Shown here: positions 53,276-64,000 of the stretch, in pieces
How the letters are laid out: each line of letters opens with the position of its first letter
Numbering within the stretch: position 1 is the stretch's first letter
NCBI RefSeq assembly: GCF_963678635.1
Contig: NC_087066.1
Coordinates: 66,971,477 to 67,035,476 of the forward strand
DNA: 64,000 bases
Reading direction: 5' to 3'
From: Symsagittifera roscoffensis
Taxonomy: Eukaryota > Xenacoelomorpha > Acoela > Convolutidae
Translations under genes and position numbers: made by a program
The notes under the pieces: generated by a model
The model's database searches: none
The model's input: the letters and a program-made list of their open reading frames with translations, nothing else
Told to the model about the DNA's origin: nothing

Positions 53276-54830
53276 CGGCTGTTACAGAGTTAGAAGAAAG
53301 GGTTGATCCATCTCCGATGGTTATGATGATTTTTATCTACTGAAAAAAACTATATCAATATGATAAATAAGTAACAGCCCTGTTTTCAGGAGTGACATTG
53401 TGGTCTGAGGTTACTGAGACCCAGCCAGGAGCTTACTATGTTTGCATCTAACTAAGTTATTTTGCGCAATCTGGCCGATAGCCTTAAATAGTATTGATTT
53501 CGTCGACCGGATGTTAATGGACCACACATTGAACTGGCATTGTTAGAGACGGTTAAAAGCATGTGAAGCTGTTTTTAGACGCTAGCCAGTCGTTTCATAA
53601 CCTAATTCTTTTTTCCGTCTGTATGTAGTTCTGGGCGAATGTTACATAGTCATTAAAAATTAATAATAATTACTTGAGTTTCGGTGCCAGTCGGTCATAT
53701 TTGGAAGTTTGACATTGAGCAACGCAGGAAACATGATTTTGAGGTGAAATGAAGTTTTTTCCAAAATTCAAATTGGACATGTCATGCTCAAGTTTCTTTC
53801 TACAACTGAAAATATCAGAAAATAATATCAGAAGAACCGATTTACAATCGCGTGAAAGTAGTCGAAAAAAGCAGCGGGAAATCGCTATTCGCCAGTTCCA
53901 GAGTTAAGATTACACGAGAGTAGAGTATTCAAAAGAGAAGGCAGAGCAATCGCGGATAAAGAAGAGACAGATTAGAAGCGGACCAGAGTAAACCTTTGGT
54001 GGAAAGGTGGACAAGCGAAGTCTCCCAATGGTCCAGAACCAAAACTTGTTTCTTGAGTTAAAACTGACTTATCCGAAACTTCTTGAGTCAAACTTGATTA
54101 TCCATTTATGCTAGAGTTACTGGTTAATTTAGTTACTCTAATTCTAGAGTATGCCGGTATGTGTGTACCCAATTTAAAATTCTTGAGTGTGTTTTATATT
54201 GTTATGTTGAGACAAGGAGAAGTGTAGGTTGATCCAACTGAAATGGATCAAAGTTCCACTGTTTAACAAAAAATAGCTATACGGATTGTTCCGACCTTGT
54301 TTTTAACGGCTTTCGCGTGTTTTAGTTATTTTGAGACCTAAGTCCCCAACGTTCTTATTTTCTAGAGTGAGGGGGTATTTGGTAGTGGCCTTTAAGCTGT
54401 AACAAAGTTTTTAGTCTCATGTCGCAAGTGAACCAAATTGGCTCCGACCGTTTGAGGTAGAAAAACACAAGATATAGTAACCCTGACTCTTGAGCCAATA
54501 TTTTTAGGGCCTGTTTTTCTTTAACCTCATATGTCACTTAAGTAGGCAACTGTTACATTCCAAACCTATTTTTGTACGGCGTTTGCGTGATTTAGGTATT
54601 TAGAGAGACCTAGTCATGGGGACATAATTGTTTCTAGAGTGCGGGTATTTTGGTAGTAGCCTTTAAGCTGTAACACGATCTCGACGTTCCCTGTCTTAAG
54701 TGAACCGAATTGGCTCTGACAGATTGAGGTGCGAAAAGACAAGAGGTAGTGTCACCGACCCTTCAGCCAATGGTTACATAGCCTAGTTCTCCTAGCCTAA
54801 TGTTTGACCGAAGTAGACGACTGCTACAAA
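53276..54830 (+). repeat. Family C and diverged family B LTR fragments, duplicated copy
   Basis: This is collinear with 47,403-48,950. It has a family C LTR fragment to about 53,650, then the B-type fragment (53,688-54,556) and the extra tail (to 54,830). Copy 2 retains about 20 bases near 53,735 that copy 1 lacks. Confidence 0.6.
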
Positions 54831-55215
54831 GTTAAAAATGAATTTAAAAAAAACTTTGTTCAAAAACATAATAAAATTTGAAATTACGAACCCTGTAATT
54901 GGGTGCTGTCAGAGTACAGTTACAGGATGCAGATCATTTTTCCATAATATGCAGTTTTTTATTTGTTCAAAATTCGAAGCTTTGGAGGTGCGTTACTCGC
55001 CAGTTTCCTCCTAAGTCTGAAATTTCGGGTTACGGAAGCTACCCAATATAAACGGGTACGCGCAAATTGTCTCAAAGATTCATGGCCCTCGGAATAGTTT
55101 TGATTTTTTTTTATTTTTTTCACAGCTGTTTGATTCTTTTTGAGTTTTCCCGTTACCTACCCCCCCCCCCCCTCCGTCCAGATCTGAGATTTCGGGTTCA
55201 ATCAAAACAACAGGA
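54831..55215. other. Duplicated stretch without recognised content
   Basis: It matches 48,951-49,310 with a longer C run near 55,160. No gene or known element is seen. Confidence 0.35.
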
Positions 55216-56081
55216 AAAACGATATAAGACTATTAATATAGGCTATGTAAGTAATAATATTAGTAATACTATACCCCTCCGGGTTTCCTTAATATCCGAA
55301 TCAAGGTGCTTAACTCGGATATTCGCAGTTCGGTGAAGGGTCACTACAGTGCAGCACTGTCGAGCCCCCCACAGATTACTATCTTACTTTTTGTACCAAA
55401 AGGGATACAAAACTTGTTAACGATACCCAACAGTCGATTGTTGTTGTCGTTGAGCCCCTTCTTGTTGCTCCTTGTACTGCTTGCCGGATCGGTCTTCACC
55501 CAAGACCCTTCCGAATTGAGCGCAAATCAGCTGACCCTTCCGGATTGAGCGCAATTTATCATTAACGTGCTTAAATGCTCAAATAACCCTACAGTACAAG
55601 CCTCACAAACGGGCTACAAAACTGATCGTAACGATCCTGACTGATATAAATGCCTGTAACAACAATATATCTATCAACAACAAACGGGGGGGTCGGATCA
55701 CATCTTGTCTGGGGGGATGATTTCTACTGATTTTTTTTAACTTTTTTACTGTTTTTGGTTTTTTCGGTTATTTTTTATGTTTTTTGTTTTCCTTGGGTAC
55801 TATACTACTTTTTGTTTGGTTTTACTTATATCTTTAAGTGTTTTTGGTCACCAACCACTCAGGGGACGAGGGGACGGCCGATCCCCCCACCCTTCCTGGT
55901 TCGTGAATTTTCGGTCTTAACTAGGTTAAAAAACTATTCACGGCAATCCGGAAGGCCTCCGCGTTCCGAACTACCCTTCCGCCCCGGCGGTTTAGGCCTA
56001 TTAAGGGCGTTAATGTGAGCATCCGCTCGGCGCGGAGTGCTCGTTAACGGTTCCGCCGGTCATGATGTTATAAAAGAATAA
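55216..56081 (-). other. Leader of element C (diverged relative of family B)
   Basis: The last 230 bases (about 55,850-56,081) follow the layout of the B leader: a T-rich run, a C-rich run, a GGCAATCCGGAAGG block, then CATGATG before the primer-binding site. The bases themselves are largely different. 55,216-55,850 contains GACCCTTCCGAATTGAGCGC/GACCCTTCCGGATTGAGCGC as a 36-base-spaced repeat. No gag is left, because the copy is cut at 55,215. Confidence 0.45.
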
Positions 56082-56096
56082 CACCCAGGAGCGCCA
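56082..56096 (-). promoter_or_regulatory. Primer-binding site of element C
   Basis: Its 15 bases are identical to those in B2 and B3, although the flanking leader is diverged. It lies about 14 bases from the LTR end (GGGCGAATGTTACA in sense). Confidence 0.65.
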
Positions 56097-57170
56097 TAAA
56101 AACATGTATGTAACATTCGCCCGGAAGATACATATCGACGGATAACAAAACTAAGTCTTAAGACGACTGGCTAGCGTCTAAACAGAGCTTTGCATGCTTT
56201 TCACCGTCTCTACCAAGCCAGTACTTTTCGGTGGTTTTTCCAACATCGGGTCGACAAAAACGTTACTGTTCTCCGGCTTCGACCAGAACGCTCAAATTAA
56301 CTTAATTACATGCAAATAGTGAGCTCATGGCTGGGTCTCAGTATCCCCAGACCACGAGGTCACTCCTAAAAACAGGGTTACTACTTATTATATTACTATT
56401 GTTTTTGTTCAGTAGATAAAAATCATCATCTCCATCGAAGATGGATCAACCCTTTCCCCCCAACTCCTAGCTTCTCATCCTTATCAAAATGAATCTAGAT
56501 ATTAATTAAATTCAAGTCAGGACATGACAGGAAGCTAAAAGTTTTAATAACAGGCTAAAAGTTTCAGTCCCGAAACCCTTCCGAATTCTTGAATCCACTG
56601 AATCAAGCTCGCTAATCTTGATTTCCTCCTAATCCGGAAGGCTGGTTTCTCACCCTTCACCGTTGCTCGCAACGGCCTTGCAACTATTGTCGCAGCACAA
56701 TAGTTGCAACTCGGAACGTTTTCTGCAATCTGCTGCTGTTTTTCTTATCACGATTGTCGTTGCTATCGTCAGCGCAACTAATGTTGTTGTGTTTTCTCTC
56801 TCGTTTTTTGTTAAAATGGCCGTTTCAGCATTTCTCAGAAATGTTACGTCATCACTTCGAAAATTTTAAAATACGGGAATATCCTGACCTTCACCGTTCT
56901 GCTAATCATCCGAATAACGTCGTTAATCCTTCAAAATCATTAACTCGGAAGGTTCACTGCTAAAATTTCGAAATCTGCAGAGATTGCATTTTGGCCATTC
57001 TGGTCGAATGTCACATACTCCCCGGACAGTCCGGTCAATGTCCTCATTGAATCGCGCAATGTTCGTAAAATGGTTACAGTGTCATCGAACAGAATTTACA
57101 AAATGCTCGAAATTACTTTTATCCACGTCACATCGACTCACTGCAGAATATAAATGGCATCATACTACAT
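56097..57170 (-). repeat. LTR of element C
   Basis: The inner 360 bases match 47,422-47,765 and 53,290-53,650 in inverse orientation. The outer part (56,990-57,130) is a distant match to family B LTRs around ATGTCACATACTCCCCGGAC. The outer boundary is estimated. It ends about 240 bases before the first recognised exon of the YIPF1-like gene. Confidence 0.5.
56678..56709. repeat. Hairpin in the element C LTR
   Basis: TTGCAACTATTGT is followed by six bases and then its exact reverse complement. It may be a structural element of the LTR RNA or chance. Confidence 0.4.
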
Positions 57171-57411
57171 CACTATTCCGAATCAACTTTTTTTATACTT
57201 GCAGTTACATTTAATTATGTATCGTAAGTAATGCGAAGTATCGTAAAGTTTTATTTTTCTAAAGAAAGGTTTTGAGATGTTCAAAGCGATTAAATATTCC
57301 ATATACAATTGTTTCAGGATTGGAAATGGTGCGTGGTTAACAGTTTGATAAGTAACTATTTGCAAGTTTTTTACATTGTAAAGGTTTTATTATAATCTCT
57401 GGAGGTTTTAG
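57171..57411 (+). other. Region upstream of the first recognised YIPF1 exon
   Basis: I could not identify the exon carrying the initiator Met. An in-frame TAG (57,409-57,411) is also the AG acceptor of the first recognised exon, so the reading frame must be spliced in from upstream in phase 0. Confidence 0.3.
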
Positions 57412-60400
57412 GATGAACACGGAATATCGCCGCAAGATTTACAATTTGGAGGTATTTTTCAGAACTGAAAAACATCATTTTAATACATCATTTGAGAAGT
57501 TATGTTACTTATTCTTAAACAGATTACAGCACTGGCAACAATGGGGACAAAGATAAAACGAACCAATCCCGAGATACCACTCCTGCTAGAATACCCATTG
57601 GCAGCAATCATGATTCAGAGGTTGATTCAGACCAAGACGATAAAGCCAACGTAAGTTAATCTTGGAAATTTATTAAGTTTGCCTGGATTTTTGTTTCATT
57701 TGTCAGAAAAACTCAATGCTTTCGAACGTAGTAGTAGGAGTTTTGACGTCTTACGGAGATCTTTTTTCGAACGCAGGTGAATCTTTACAGTAGCATAAAG
57801 GAAGAAGAAGAAATGTTAATGAATTTATAAACACATATAATTTATGAATACTTTACACTTAACAAAATTAAAGTTTGTTAAGTTTGCATCTAATGGAGCG
57901 CCGCGGGAAAAGTTTCACATGTTTTTCTAGTTTCTGATATTGCATGTGCTGTTCTATTTCTGAGGCGGCTTGTGGAATAGTTTTCACGTTGAAGCACGAG
58001 ATGATGTAAAATATGGAAGTTGTTTTTTTTCTTTGCTTGTTGAAGTAGGCTGGCATCTGTTCTTTCAATGATTGAGTCGATAGAATTAAGTTTTCCTAAT
58101 GATAGTAAGTTTCATTGGCTATTCTTGAACACGGTCAATGGATCTTAGCGTAATTATGTTGGCGCAAGCCCAACTGGCAAGGCATAAGTTATCTGGCTCT
58201 ATTAGATACTCTTAAATCTGTTTCAATTCTGATAGTTTCATTTAGAACTTGATAACTTTTTACTCAAATTGTTAATATGTGGCTGGAATGTGAGTTCATA
58301 ATCGAAGGTAACTCCAAGTATTTTCATTTCTTGGACTGGGAAAGTTTGCTAGTTTTAAAAGCATTTTCACTGGGATTACTATTCTGATTCGGGTTTTATT
58401 ACCATCAGGATGTGCTAGATGTTCCGTTTCTTCACTTATGTTGCGGGAAACGTATTAGAATCAATATCAATTTACTGTACGAAAGAGAGTTTTTGAATAA
58501 GTTTTCGCTTAACTAACTGCTCTGTCGTTGAAAAGCTAACGTTGCCGTTCGGCTTTGCTTGGTCAGTAGCTCACTTAAGAAACCATCTGTAGCCAGAAGT
58601 AGCGACGCGTTTCTTTTTCTGTAGATCCACTTTTCTTTTTCTGTAGGTTGAAATAAATTTTCGCCCAGAGAAGTTGAAAATTTTTCTTTCCTGTCTGTCT
58701 CAGCTTTTCACTCGTTGTTGCTATGCTATCCACATTTGAGCCTTGCTGTTTGAATGGTTTTGTGTTGCACCGTTCTGCTTCAGAAAATGGTGTTTGACTG
58801 TCTACTCGTGTGTTATATTCTAGCTGCAGTGAATCCAGAAAAAGAATTTCACTATGTGATATAGTGCCTTTTCACCGTGCCTTAGGAACGGCTTGTTCAA
58901 CTTTCCTTTATTGCAAATTGTAGGTGCGTTTCGGTAGCAAGATTGCCAAGTTGGAGGCAGAACGCTTGTATTCCTAATGGAAGCTTTATAGTCAATGGAG
59001 ATTTGCCGAACGGTATTTTATCTACTTTCTCGCTTTTTTCTTTTCTTATGACGCAACTGAAGTTGACCTCTGCAGCTGTATTTTTCTTTTTGGTTTTGGT
59101 TGTATGTTCATCATCAAAAATACCTATTTTTGAAAAGACTTAATTCAATTGATTTGCTATTTCAGTAATTTCATTTTTGTCCATTTTCCAAAGTTATTTT
59201 AGGAATGATTCGGATGCGAAAACGTATCAAGGAATTCCAAACATATCAAGGCGTTTTTTTAGCTGTCGGAGTAAATTCAGCTCAGCGCATTTTTATAACA
59301 AAGAGCAAAAATTGCATTTTTTTTTCCATTTTCAAATTATTTAATTACCAGGGTAGGAGCATTCTGTGATACTGGCATAGTAACCTGCTGCTCTTATTAC
59401 GTTTAGAATCTAATTTTGATGTTGTAGTTACTCAACCCGGAAACTGGACAAAGCAAGCAGGGGTTCCTCTCGTTTGAGTATTACCAGTCGTTTTTCGACG
59501 TTGAAACACATCACGTCAGTCAAAAATCGTTGTTTTTTTCCATTAATTATATAATTGAGTGCAGTATTTGCAAACTGTCTTCTAATTAATAATGTTGTTT
59601 TTAAGGTGATAAGTAGGATATACGCATCGATCATTTTGAACTGGAGAAAAAATTTCGTGAAGCACCAACTGAGACCTAATCCGGATCTTTATGGTTAGTG
59701 TCTGTAACTATCAACCCGCATTTTTCTACACAAGCGAAGCTGGTGCTTGAATACTAGATTAAAAATCGCACCTGTCATATTGAGACTTTTCTATTACTCT
59801 TTATCGGAAGGTTGGGGCTTGAATAATTTTGGTGTGGTAATTTGAAGGTTTACAAAGCACCTCAAATCAAAGGTTTACGAAGCACATTCGTTGTTTTTCT
59901 ATTGCGTAGATCAAGTGCAATTTCGCATCTCCGTAGTTGACTAGTTTCACCGTTGCCAGGCTTATATTTTTTAATTCACAGGTCCATTCTGGATTGCAGC
60001 AACTCTGGTTTTCTCGATCGCAGTAAACGGAAATGTCTCCTCTCTCATCAAGACTCACACAAATAATGTGTCCGATGCAAAGTCTCCCATAAACGACACC
60101 GGCGACAAACCAAACAAAAATGCGGATGTGTCTCAGACCAGCAAGTGGGCATATGATTTAGACACCAGTAAGTACCCAATGAATCACAAATTAAAATCGA
60201 TACTATGCAAAGCATCTCTCTGAGAATATGAGGATTAATGATATTCTATAATGGTCTGCGTATTTGCTCATGGAGAGCTTGGAAGCCACTTTAAAATCCT
60301 AAGATACACTTAGAAACTATAGAACTTTTTTATAATTGGTTACGTTTTTGCGCGGACATGAACTTTAATGACGAACAAGAAAAAGCAGTGCTGTTATATG

Positions 60401-63400
60401 ATATGAGGAATATATGATAAAACAATGAATGTTTTTTTAACTCATCGCATACGACTTGTTTAGTATCGACTGCGGGTCTGATGGTGAGTCTCTACATGTG
60501 TTTCGTGCCTGTGCTGCTCTGGCTGTTCCTGAGATGGAGAAAGAGCCTCAACATGATTTCTTTGCTGGAGGTTGTCTGTGTCTATGGATACTCACTTTCA
60601 GTATTCATCCCAGCCTCTGTAAGTCACAATATTTTAACATGAAATGTGGTCAATGGATTGAGGCTAACCCTATATGTATGGATAACTTGAATAATTATGT
60701 AAGTAGACGTATGTGTCAATCAAAGAAGTGAAGACACTTATGTGATATGTTACAATAGGTGGTAATTTTGAGTAACTCAAAATTACCACCTATTGTAACA
60801 TATCAGCTATAAGTGTCCTCACTTCGTTGATTGACACTTATTAACACATACGTCTATTAAATTTGATTATTTCAATTTCGGTATTAATTAAATTTGAGAA
60901 CTATAATGCATAATATAGTCATTGCATTTTCAATCACTTGTACTAACACTAAGATTCGCATTTTTAACTTCTTTGGCCTAAAAATTTGGCTTTTGAAATA
61001 GTTTTTAAGTAATTTGCGAAATATGGCAAAAATGATACTGCTATTGAAATTGAACCTACCACCTGTTGTAATATATCACCCACTTATATAGGTCATATGT
61101 TTTTCAAATTTTCCTGCCCATTTACTTAGCATTTTCAGTTCTGATCTCACGAATTTTGACCAAAGGGATTCATCTTTACGCCAGTTTTATTACAGTTTAT
61201 GATTAAATCCAGCGGTAAATTGCATTGGACAGTGAAAGATCATTATAGGCTATTGCAGTTTTTTCAACCATCTGAAAGATTTTTACACAACGCGCATTGT
61301 GTTATATTTGGAATCCAATTTTTTCAATGCCAATCGCAAACTGCGCATAATTGGCTCGTTTTAGTTATTAAGAGAACGTAGCGAAGTAGAATTTATCGAT
61401 CAGTAGAAGTGTAAAGGTGACCATCTTCTTGTTTTGAAAGTGGTTTTTAATTTTCAGATTTCCCAACTGAATTTTTTTCTTCCTATTGATCCAGTATTCT
61501 CAATTTGGGTTAATTTTAGCTAATAAGTTTCAATCATAATTTGTTCGGAAAATTCAAAGAGGTCATAATTTTTAGGTCATATATTGTTTTTCTGTGAAAT
61601 TCGAAAAATAAAATTTTCAAAAAACAAGTCAGTCTTTTTTCCGTTGTCTTGGGTTCATTGACTCTTTTCCGACTGTCTGTTGGCTATATATTTTTTATCA
61701 GTGTCGAGGAACGAAGTGAACCAATTGGATAGGTACTGTTTGTTTTTGTGTACGCAGAAATTGATTGTTGGCTTTAGAATTTTCGATTTTTTTTTTCCAT
61801 TTTAATTCTGTTTGGCAAAAGGAAGGCAATTTATTCTGTAATGAAAGATCAATTCGAGAACTTGATTGATTTTTAGTCGCAAACTTTTTGATTTGGCAGC
61901 GGGGAAAATTTTTAATTGATCCATTTTGACTCAAACGATCGAGCGTATTGTTATATTACAAATCCACTTTTTCCGTTTCCAACTGGCAAATACAATGTGC
62001 TTATTTGGTGGCAACTTTGCCTGATAGCTCTGAAACTTAAATAGCATCTGTGGTGGTGATGCCAGCACGTGAGACTCCTACCATCCAGGCCAGAGATCAG
62101 ATTCCGGATGAAGAAATAGTTTTTTGAGGCTTTTTTAAGAGTCGGTGAACGAGCGAAGACTCTTGTAAAGGTCGAGATGATTTTTTTCCGTTTTTTTTCT
62201 ATTAAAATCTCAAACTTGTTCAGGCTCAAATTAAGTTTTTTGCGGCCGGACTTGACTTCTTTTTCACATCAGTTTTTTTTCCTTTGTATAAAGAAAGGTA
62301 AACTCGTTTATCAAACAGCAATCTAGTTCGAATTTCAATTTTGAAAGTATATTTTATTTTTTAGATTTGTCATCGGAATAAAGAAATTAACTATTGAGCC
62401 AATTTTTTCAAGTTGTATTTACTCTTGGAATAAGCAATCGTTATCAAATTGGAGTATAGACTTTTTTCGGGTTAACAGCTTGCCTAACAGAATCACTTGT
62501 TATCTTGATTTATAATGAATTCAATTTTTTAAGCGTCTCCGGCCCACTTAGATTGGAGGCAACGAATACGCCAGGGGCAACAAAGTTCCTGGGTTTGAAT
62601 CTGACCAGGACCTGTTTTTTCTTCAAACGGGGAAATCTCCATTAAAAAAAATGACAGCTTGATTTTTGTGCTTATTTTTTATCGGCGTACTCACCTAATT
62701 TTGAGTCGTTCGAGGGGACCATAATTTGTATGCTTTCTTCTGGATTGCAGAAAACGTGAGAATTTTAGAATAGAATTTATAGTTCAAAGTTTTTTTTATT
62801 TCGTTCAAAATTGTTTTTGATTCTCGAAACGCCGTCGAATGTGTTTCTGGACGTGTTAAACGCGGCGCAAATAGAACATCATTCCAGATAATATTTTAAA
62901 GTTTTTTAAGTTTGTTTTTGTTTTCGAAAATTTTTGATTTTGATTTAGGCTCTCTGTTCCTTTCCTGTCTGCTAGCTTGCAATGCTGTTTTTGTGGTATC
63001 GCAAGAGATGCACAGCTAGGCTTCGGCTCTGTGTAATTCTATCAAAAAAGTGTCAATCACAAATTCTCCTAGAAAATCAAAGAGCTTTACGGTCCTCTTT
63101 TTTTCTTTAAAATTTGACAGTTGCGATGTTTTCGAAAAATTGGTCATTTTTTTGTTTGCGTTTGTTGACTCTTTCCCCCTCTCTGTTGGCTATGTTTTCA
63201 CCTATTCTTTTCTTAATTCATTTTTGGCGTTTGCTCGCTTTCGTTTGCAAAGACAGCTTCGTCTATCTCAAATTGGGTTAGTTTTATGGAAAATGTGTCA
63301 ATCATTAAAAAATATTGAAATTTAAAGAGCCTCAAGGCGATACATTTTTTCATCGAAACTAGAACATTGATTATTTTTACATAATGTCATTTTTTGGTCT

Positions 63401-63944
63401 GCTTGGCGCCATTGGCATTTCAACAACTTGTTTTTGGCTATGTTCATTCATTCAAGTTTTTTATCTAGACCGTTATAGTTTCTTTTTATTTTGCTCGTGT
63501 TTGCGAAGTGCGTATTTATGTTTGGTTTTGTGTTGTTTTTCCCCAGGTCAATTTTTCCGTGTTAATTTACTGCATTTTTAAGATTTGAACCATGTTCTTC
63601 TATTTTTCTGTTTCGGAAGAACTGTTTGAGTTATTGTTTGACATAAAACATTAATTCTCTGATCACAATACAGTTAACAATACAATTTGAAAAGTGAAAT
63701 CGAAAAACATCAGGCAACATTCTTTGACCGATTCATGTACTGGAACATATGTAGTGATATCTGCAAGAGATGCAAACGTGTGTAAGTTATTGAGTTTGTG
63801 TGTGAGGGTGTGTGTGTTGTTTAGCTGTTGTGGCTGATCCCAGTGAGTGCAGTTCAGTGGACGGTGGCTATAGTGGCCCTCCTAGTCTCCTCTGCAGCCC
63901 TCTGTCTCGCCTTCTGGCCATCTCTCAAGGAGGAAGACATGCCT
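57412..63944 (+). CDS. YIPF1: YIPF1/YIPF2-like Yip1-domain protein, spliced, both ends incomplete
   Basis: Seven exons join in consistent phase: 57412-57451, 57523-57650, 59428-59514, 59606-59693, 59982-60167, 60464-60618, 63825-63944. This gives 804 bases, 268 codons, with GT-AG at every intron. Family signatures appear in order: DLQFG near the start, an acidic linker, FEYYQSFFDVET, RPNPDLYGPFWIAATLVFSI, LEVVCVYGYSLSVFIP, and LLWLIPV...QWTVA followed by LAFWPSLKEED. Four membrane segments are visible of the five expected; the last one and the C-terminus lie beyond the window. Yip1-family proteins sit in Golgi/ER membranes and act in vesicle traffic with Rab GTPases. Compared with vertebrate proteins, a longer polar loop (about 40 residues, NDTGDKPNKNADV) follows the first membrane segment. 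There are no stops or frameshifts, so it is most likely functional. The first exon is not found. Confidence 0.9.
57651..59427 (+). other. Intron 2 of the YIPF1-like gene (1.8 kb)
   Basis: It starts GTAAGT and ends TTGTAG. It contains an antisense LINE relic (57,868-58,365); the rest is AT-rich with T runs and no supported gene. Confidence 0.75.
57868..58365 (-). pseudogene. LINE reverse transcriptase C-terminal relic in the intron
   Basis: On the minus strand, 58,270-58,350 reads EMKILGVTFDYELTFQPHI, the LGV..D..L.....H pattern that follows the RT domain in many non-LTR elements. Downstream, about 57,900-58,100 reads like the LINE C-terminal tail (LQRENYSTSRLRNRTAHA). Several stops separate the parts. 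It is inserted antisense to the host gene. Confidence 0.5.
60619..63824 (+). other. Large intron of the YIPF1-like gene (3.2 kb)
   Basis: It starts GTAAGT and ends TTTAG. It contains a foldback repeat (60,700-60,858) and, near 61,042-61,080, a partial diverged third copy of its arm. Two similar stretches around TTGACTCTTTCC...CTGTTGGCTAT (near 61,660 and 63,165) suggest another old repeat. No gene is supported. Confidence 0.75.
60700..60858. repeat. Foldback (inverted) repeat in the intron
   Basis: The arms (about 60,700-60,773 and 60,775-60,858) are nearly perfect reverse complements, meeting at a single A in TTTTGAGTAACTCAAAA. One arm has about ten extra bases. It would form a hairpin of more than 70 bp in the pre-mRNA. 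It fits a MITE-type foldback. Confidence 0.7.
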
Positions 63945-64000
63945 GTGAGTAGAATAACAACTGTCTTGATAAGAAAATTCTCATTTTTGCCATTTTTTGT

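Larger units (their letters stand above)
50055..55215. repeat. Segmental duplication, copy 2
   Basis: This is the second copy of 43,560-49,310. It differs by a shorter LTR (deletion after 53,275) and by changes in the minisatellite. It carries copy B3: gag start, leader, primer-binding site and a truncated LTR. Confidence 0.75.

Noticed and set aside
60456-60731. A separate 91-codon plus-strand gene overlapping exon 6
   Set aside because: It is an out-of-frame reading of the YIPF1-like exon and adjoining intron.

Overview
The window is a piece of an invertebrate animal genome dominated by retrotransposons. The species cannot be named from the sequence. The evidence for a metazoan is a spliced gene at the right end: seven GT-AG exons (57412-63944, + strand) encode a protein that reads along its length as YIPF1/YIPF2, a Yip1-domain Golgi/ER membrane protein. 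Introns reach 3.2 kb. No bacterial-type gene organisation is present.

Left end (1 to about 12,800, minus strand): element A, an AT-rich Ty3/gypsy-type retroelement entered from its 5' side. In sense order it has a 554-codon unknown ORF, a gag broken by one frameshift, a complete 1867-aa pol (protease, RT, RNase H, integrase; the zinc knuckle lies between the gag stop and the first pol Met), two short hydrophobic ORFs and a long Met-less frame in the position where env sits in errantivirus-like elements. Its 3' end lies outside the window. From 12,842 to 17,500 there is non-coding repeat DNA: a MITE-like foldback, an inverted pair, a direct pair and DNA-transposon-like termini.

Middle (17,515 to about 57,170): several copies of a second, unusual LTR family, B. 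Copy B1 (+, 17,515-33,245) is decayed and 5'-truncated in the protease, but it keeps RT, RNase H, integrase and then about 9.8 kb of extra coding sequence. That cargo includes a recognisable SGNH (GDSL-type) hydrolase-like domain and a second SGNH-like segment. Copy B2 (-, about 47,350 down to 36,288) keeps both LTRs, the primer-binding site, leader, gag, protease, RT and RNase H, but has lost about 11.2 kb covering integrase and nearly all the cargo. Read together, B1 and B2 imply a parent element of roughly 22 kb. Between them lie two tandem copies of a 3.1-3.3 kb unit, each a head-to-head LTR palindrome. B2's leader holds a 15-bp/21-bp minisatellite. The leader with its flank (43,560-49,310) is duplicated at 50,055-55,215, partly almost identical. 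A related, more diverged family C leaves an LTR, primer-binding site and leader at 55,216-57,170, immediately upstream of the YIPF1-like gene.

The most notable signals are the giant LTR element with SGNH-type cargo and a strand-specific, frame-independent excess of the hexamer CTTGAG across family B. Small LINE relics lie at 49,715-49,942 and inside the first long intron of the YIPF1-like gene.
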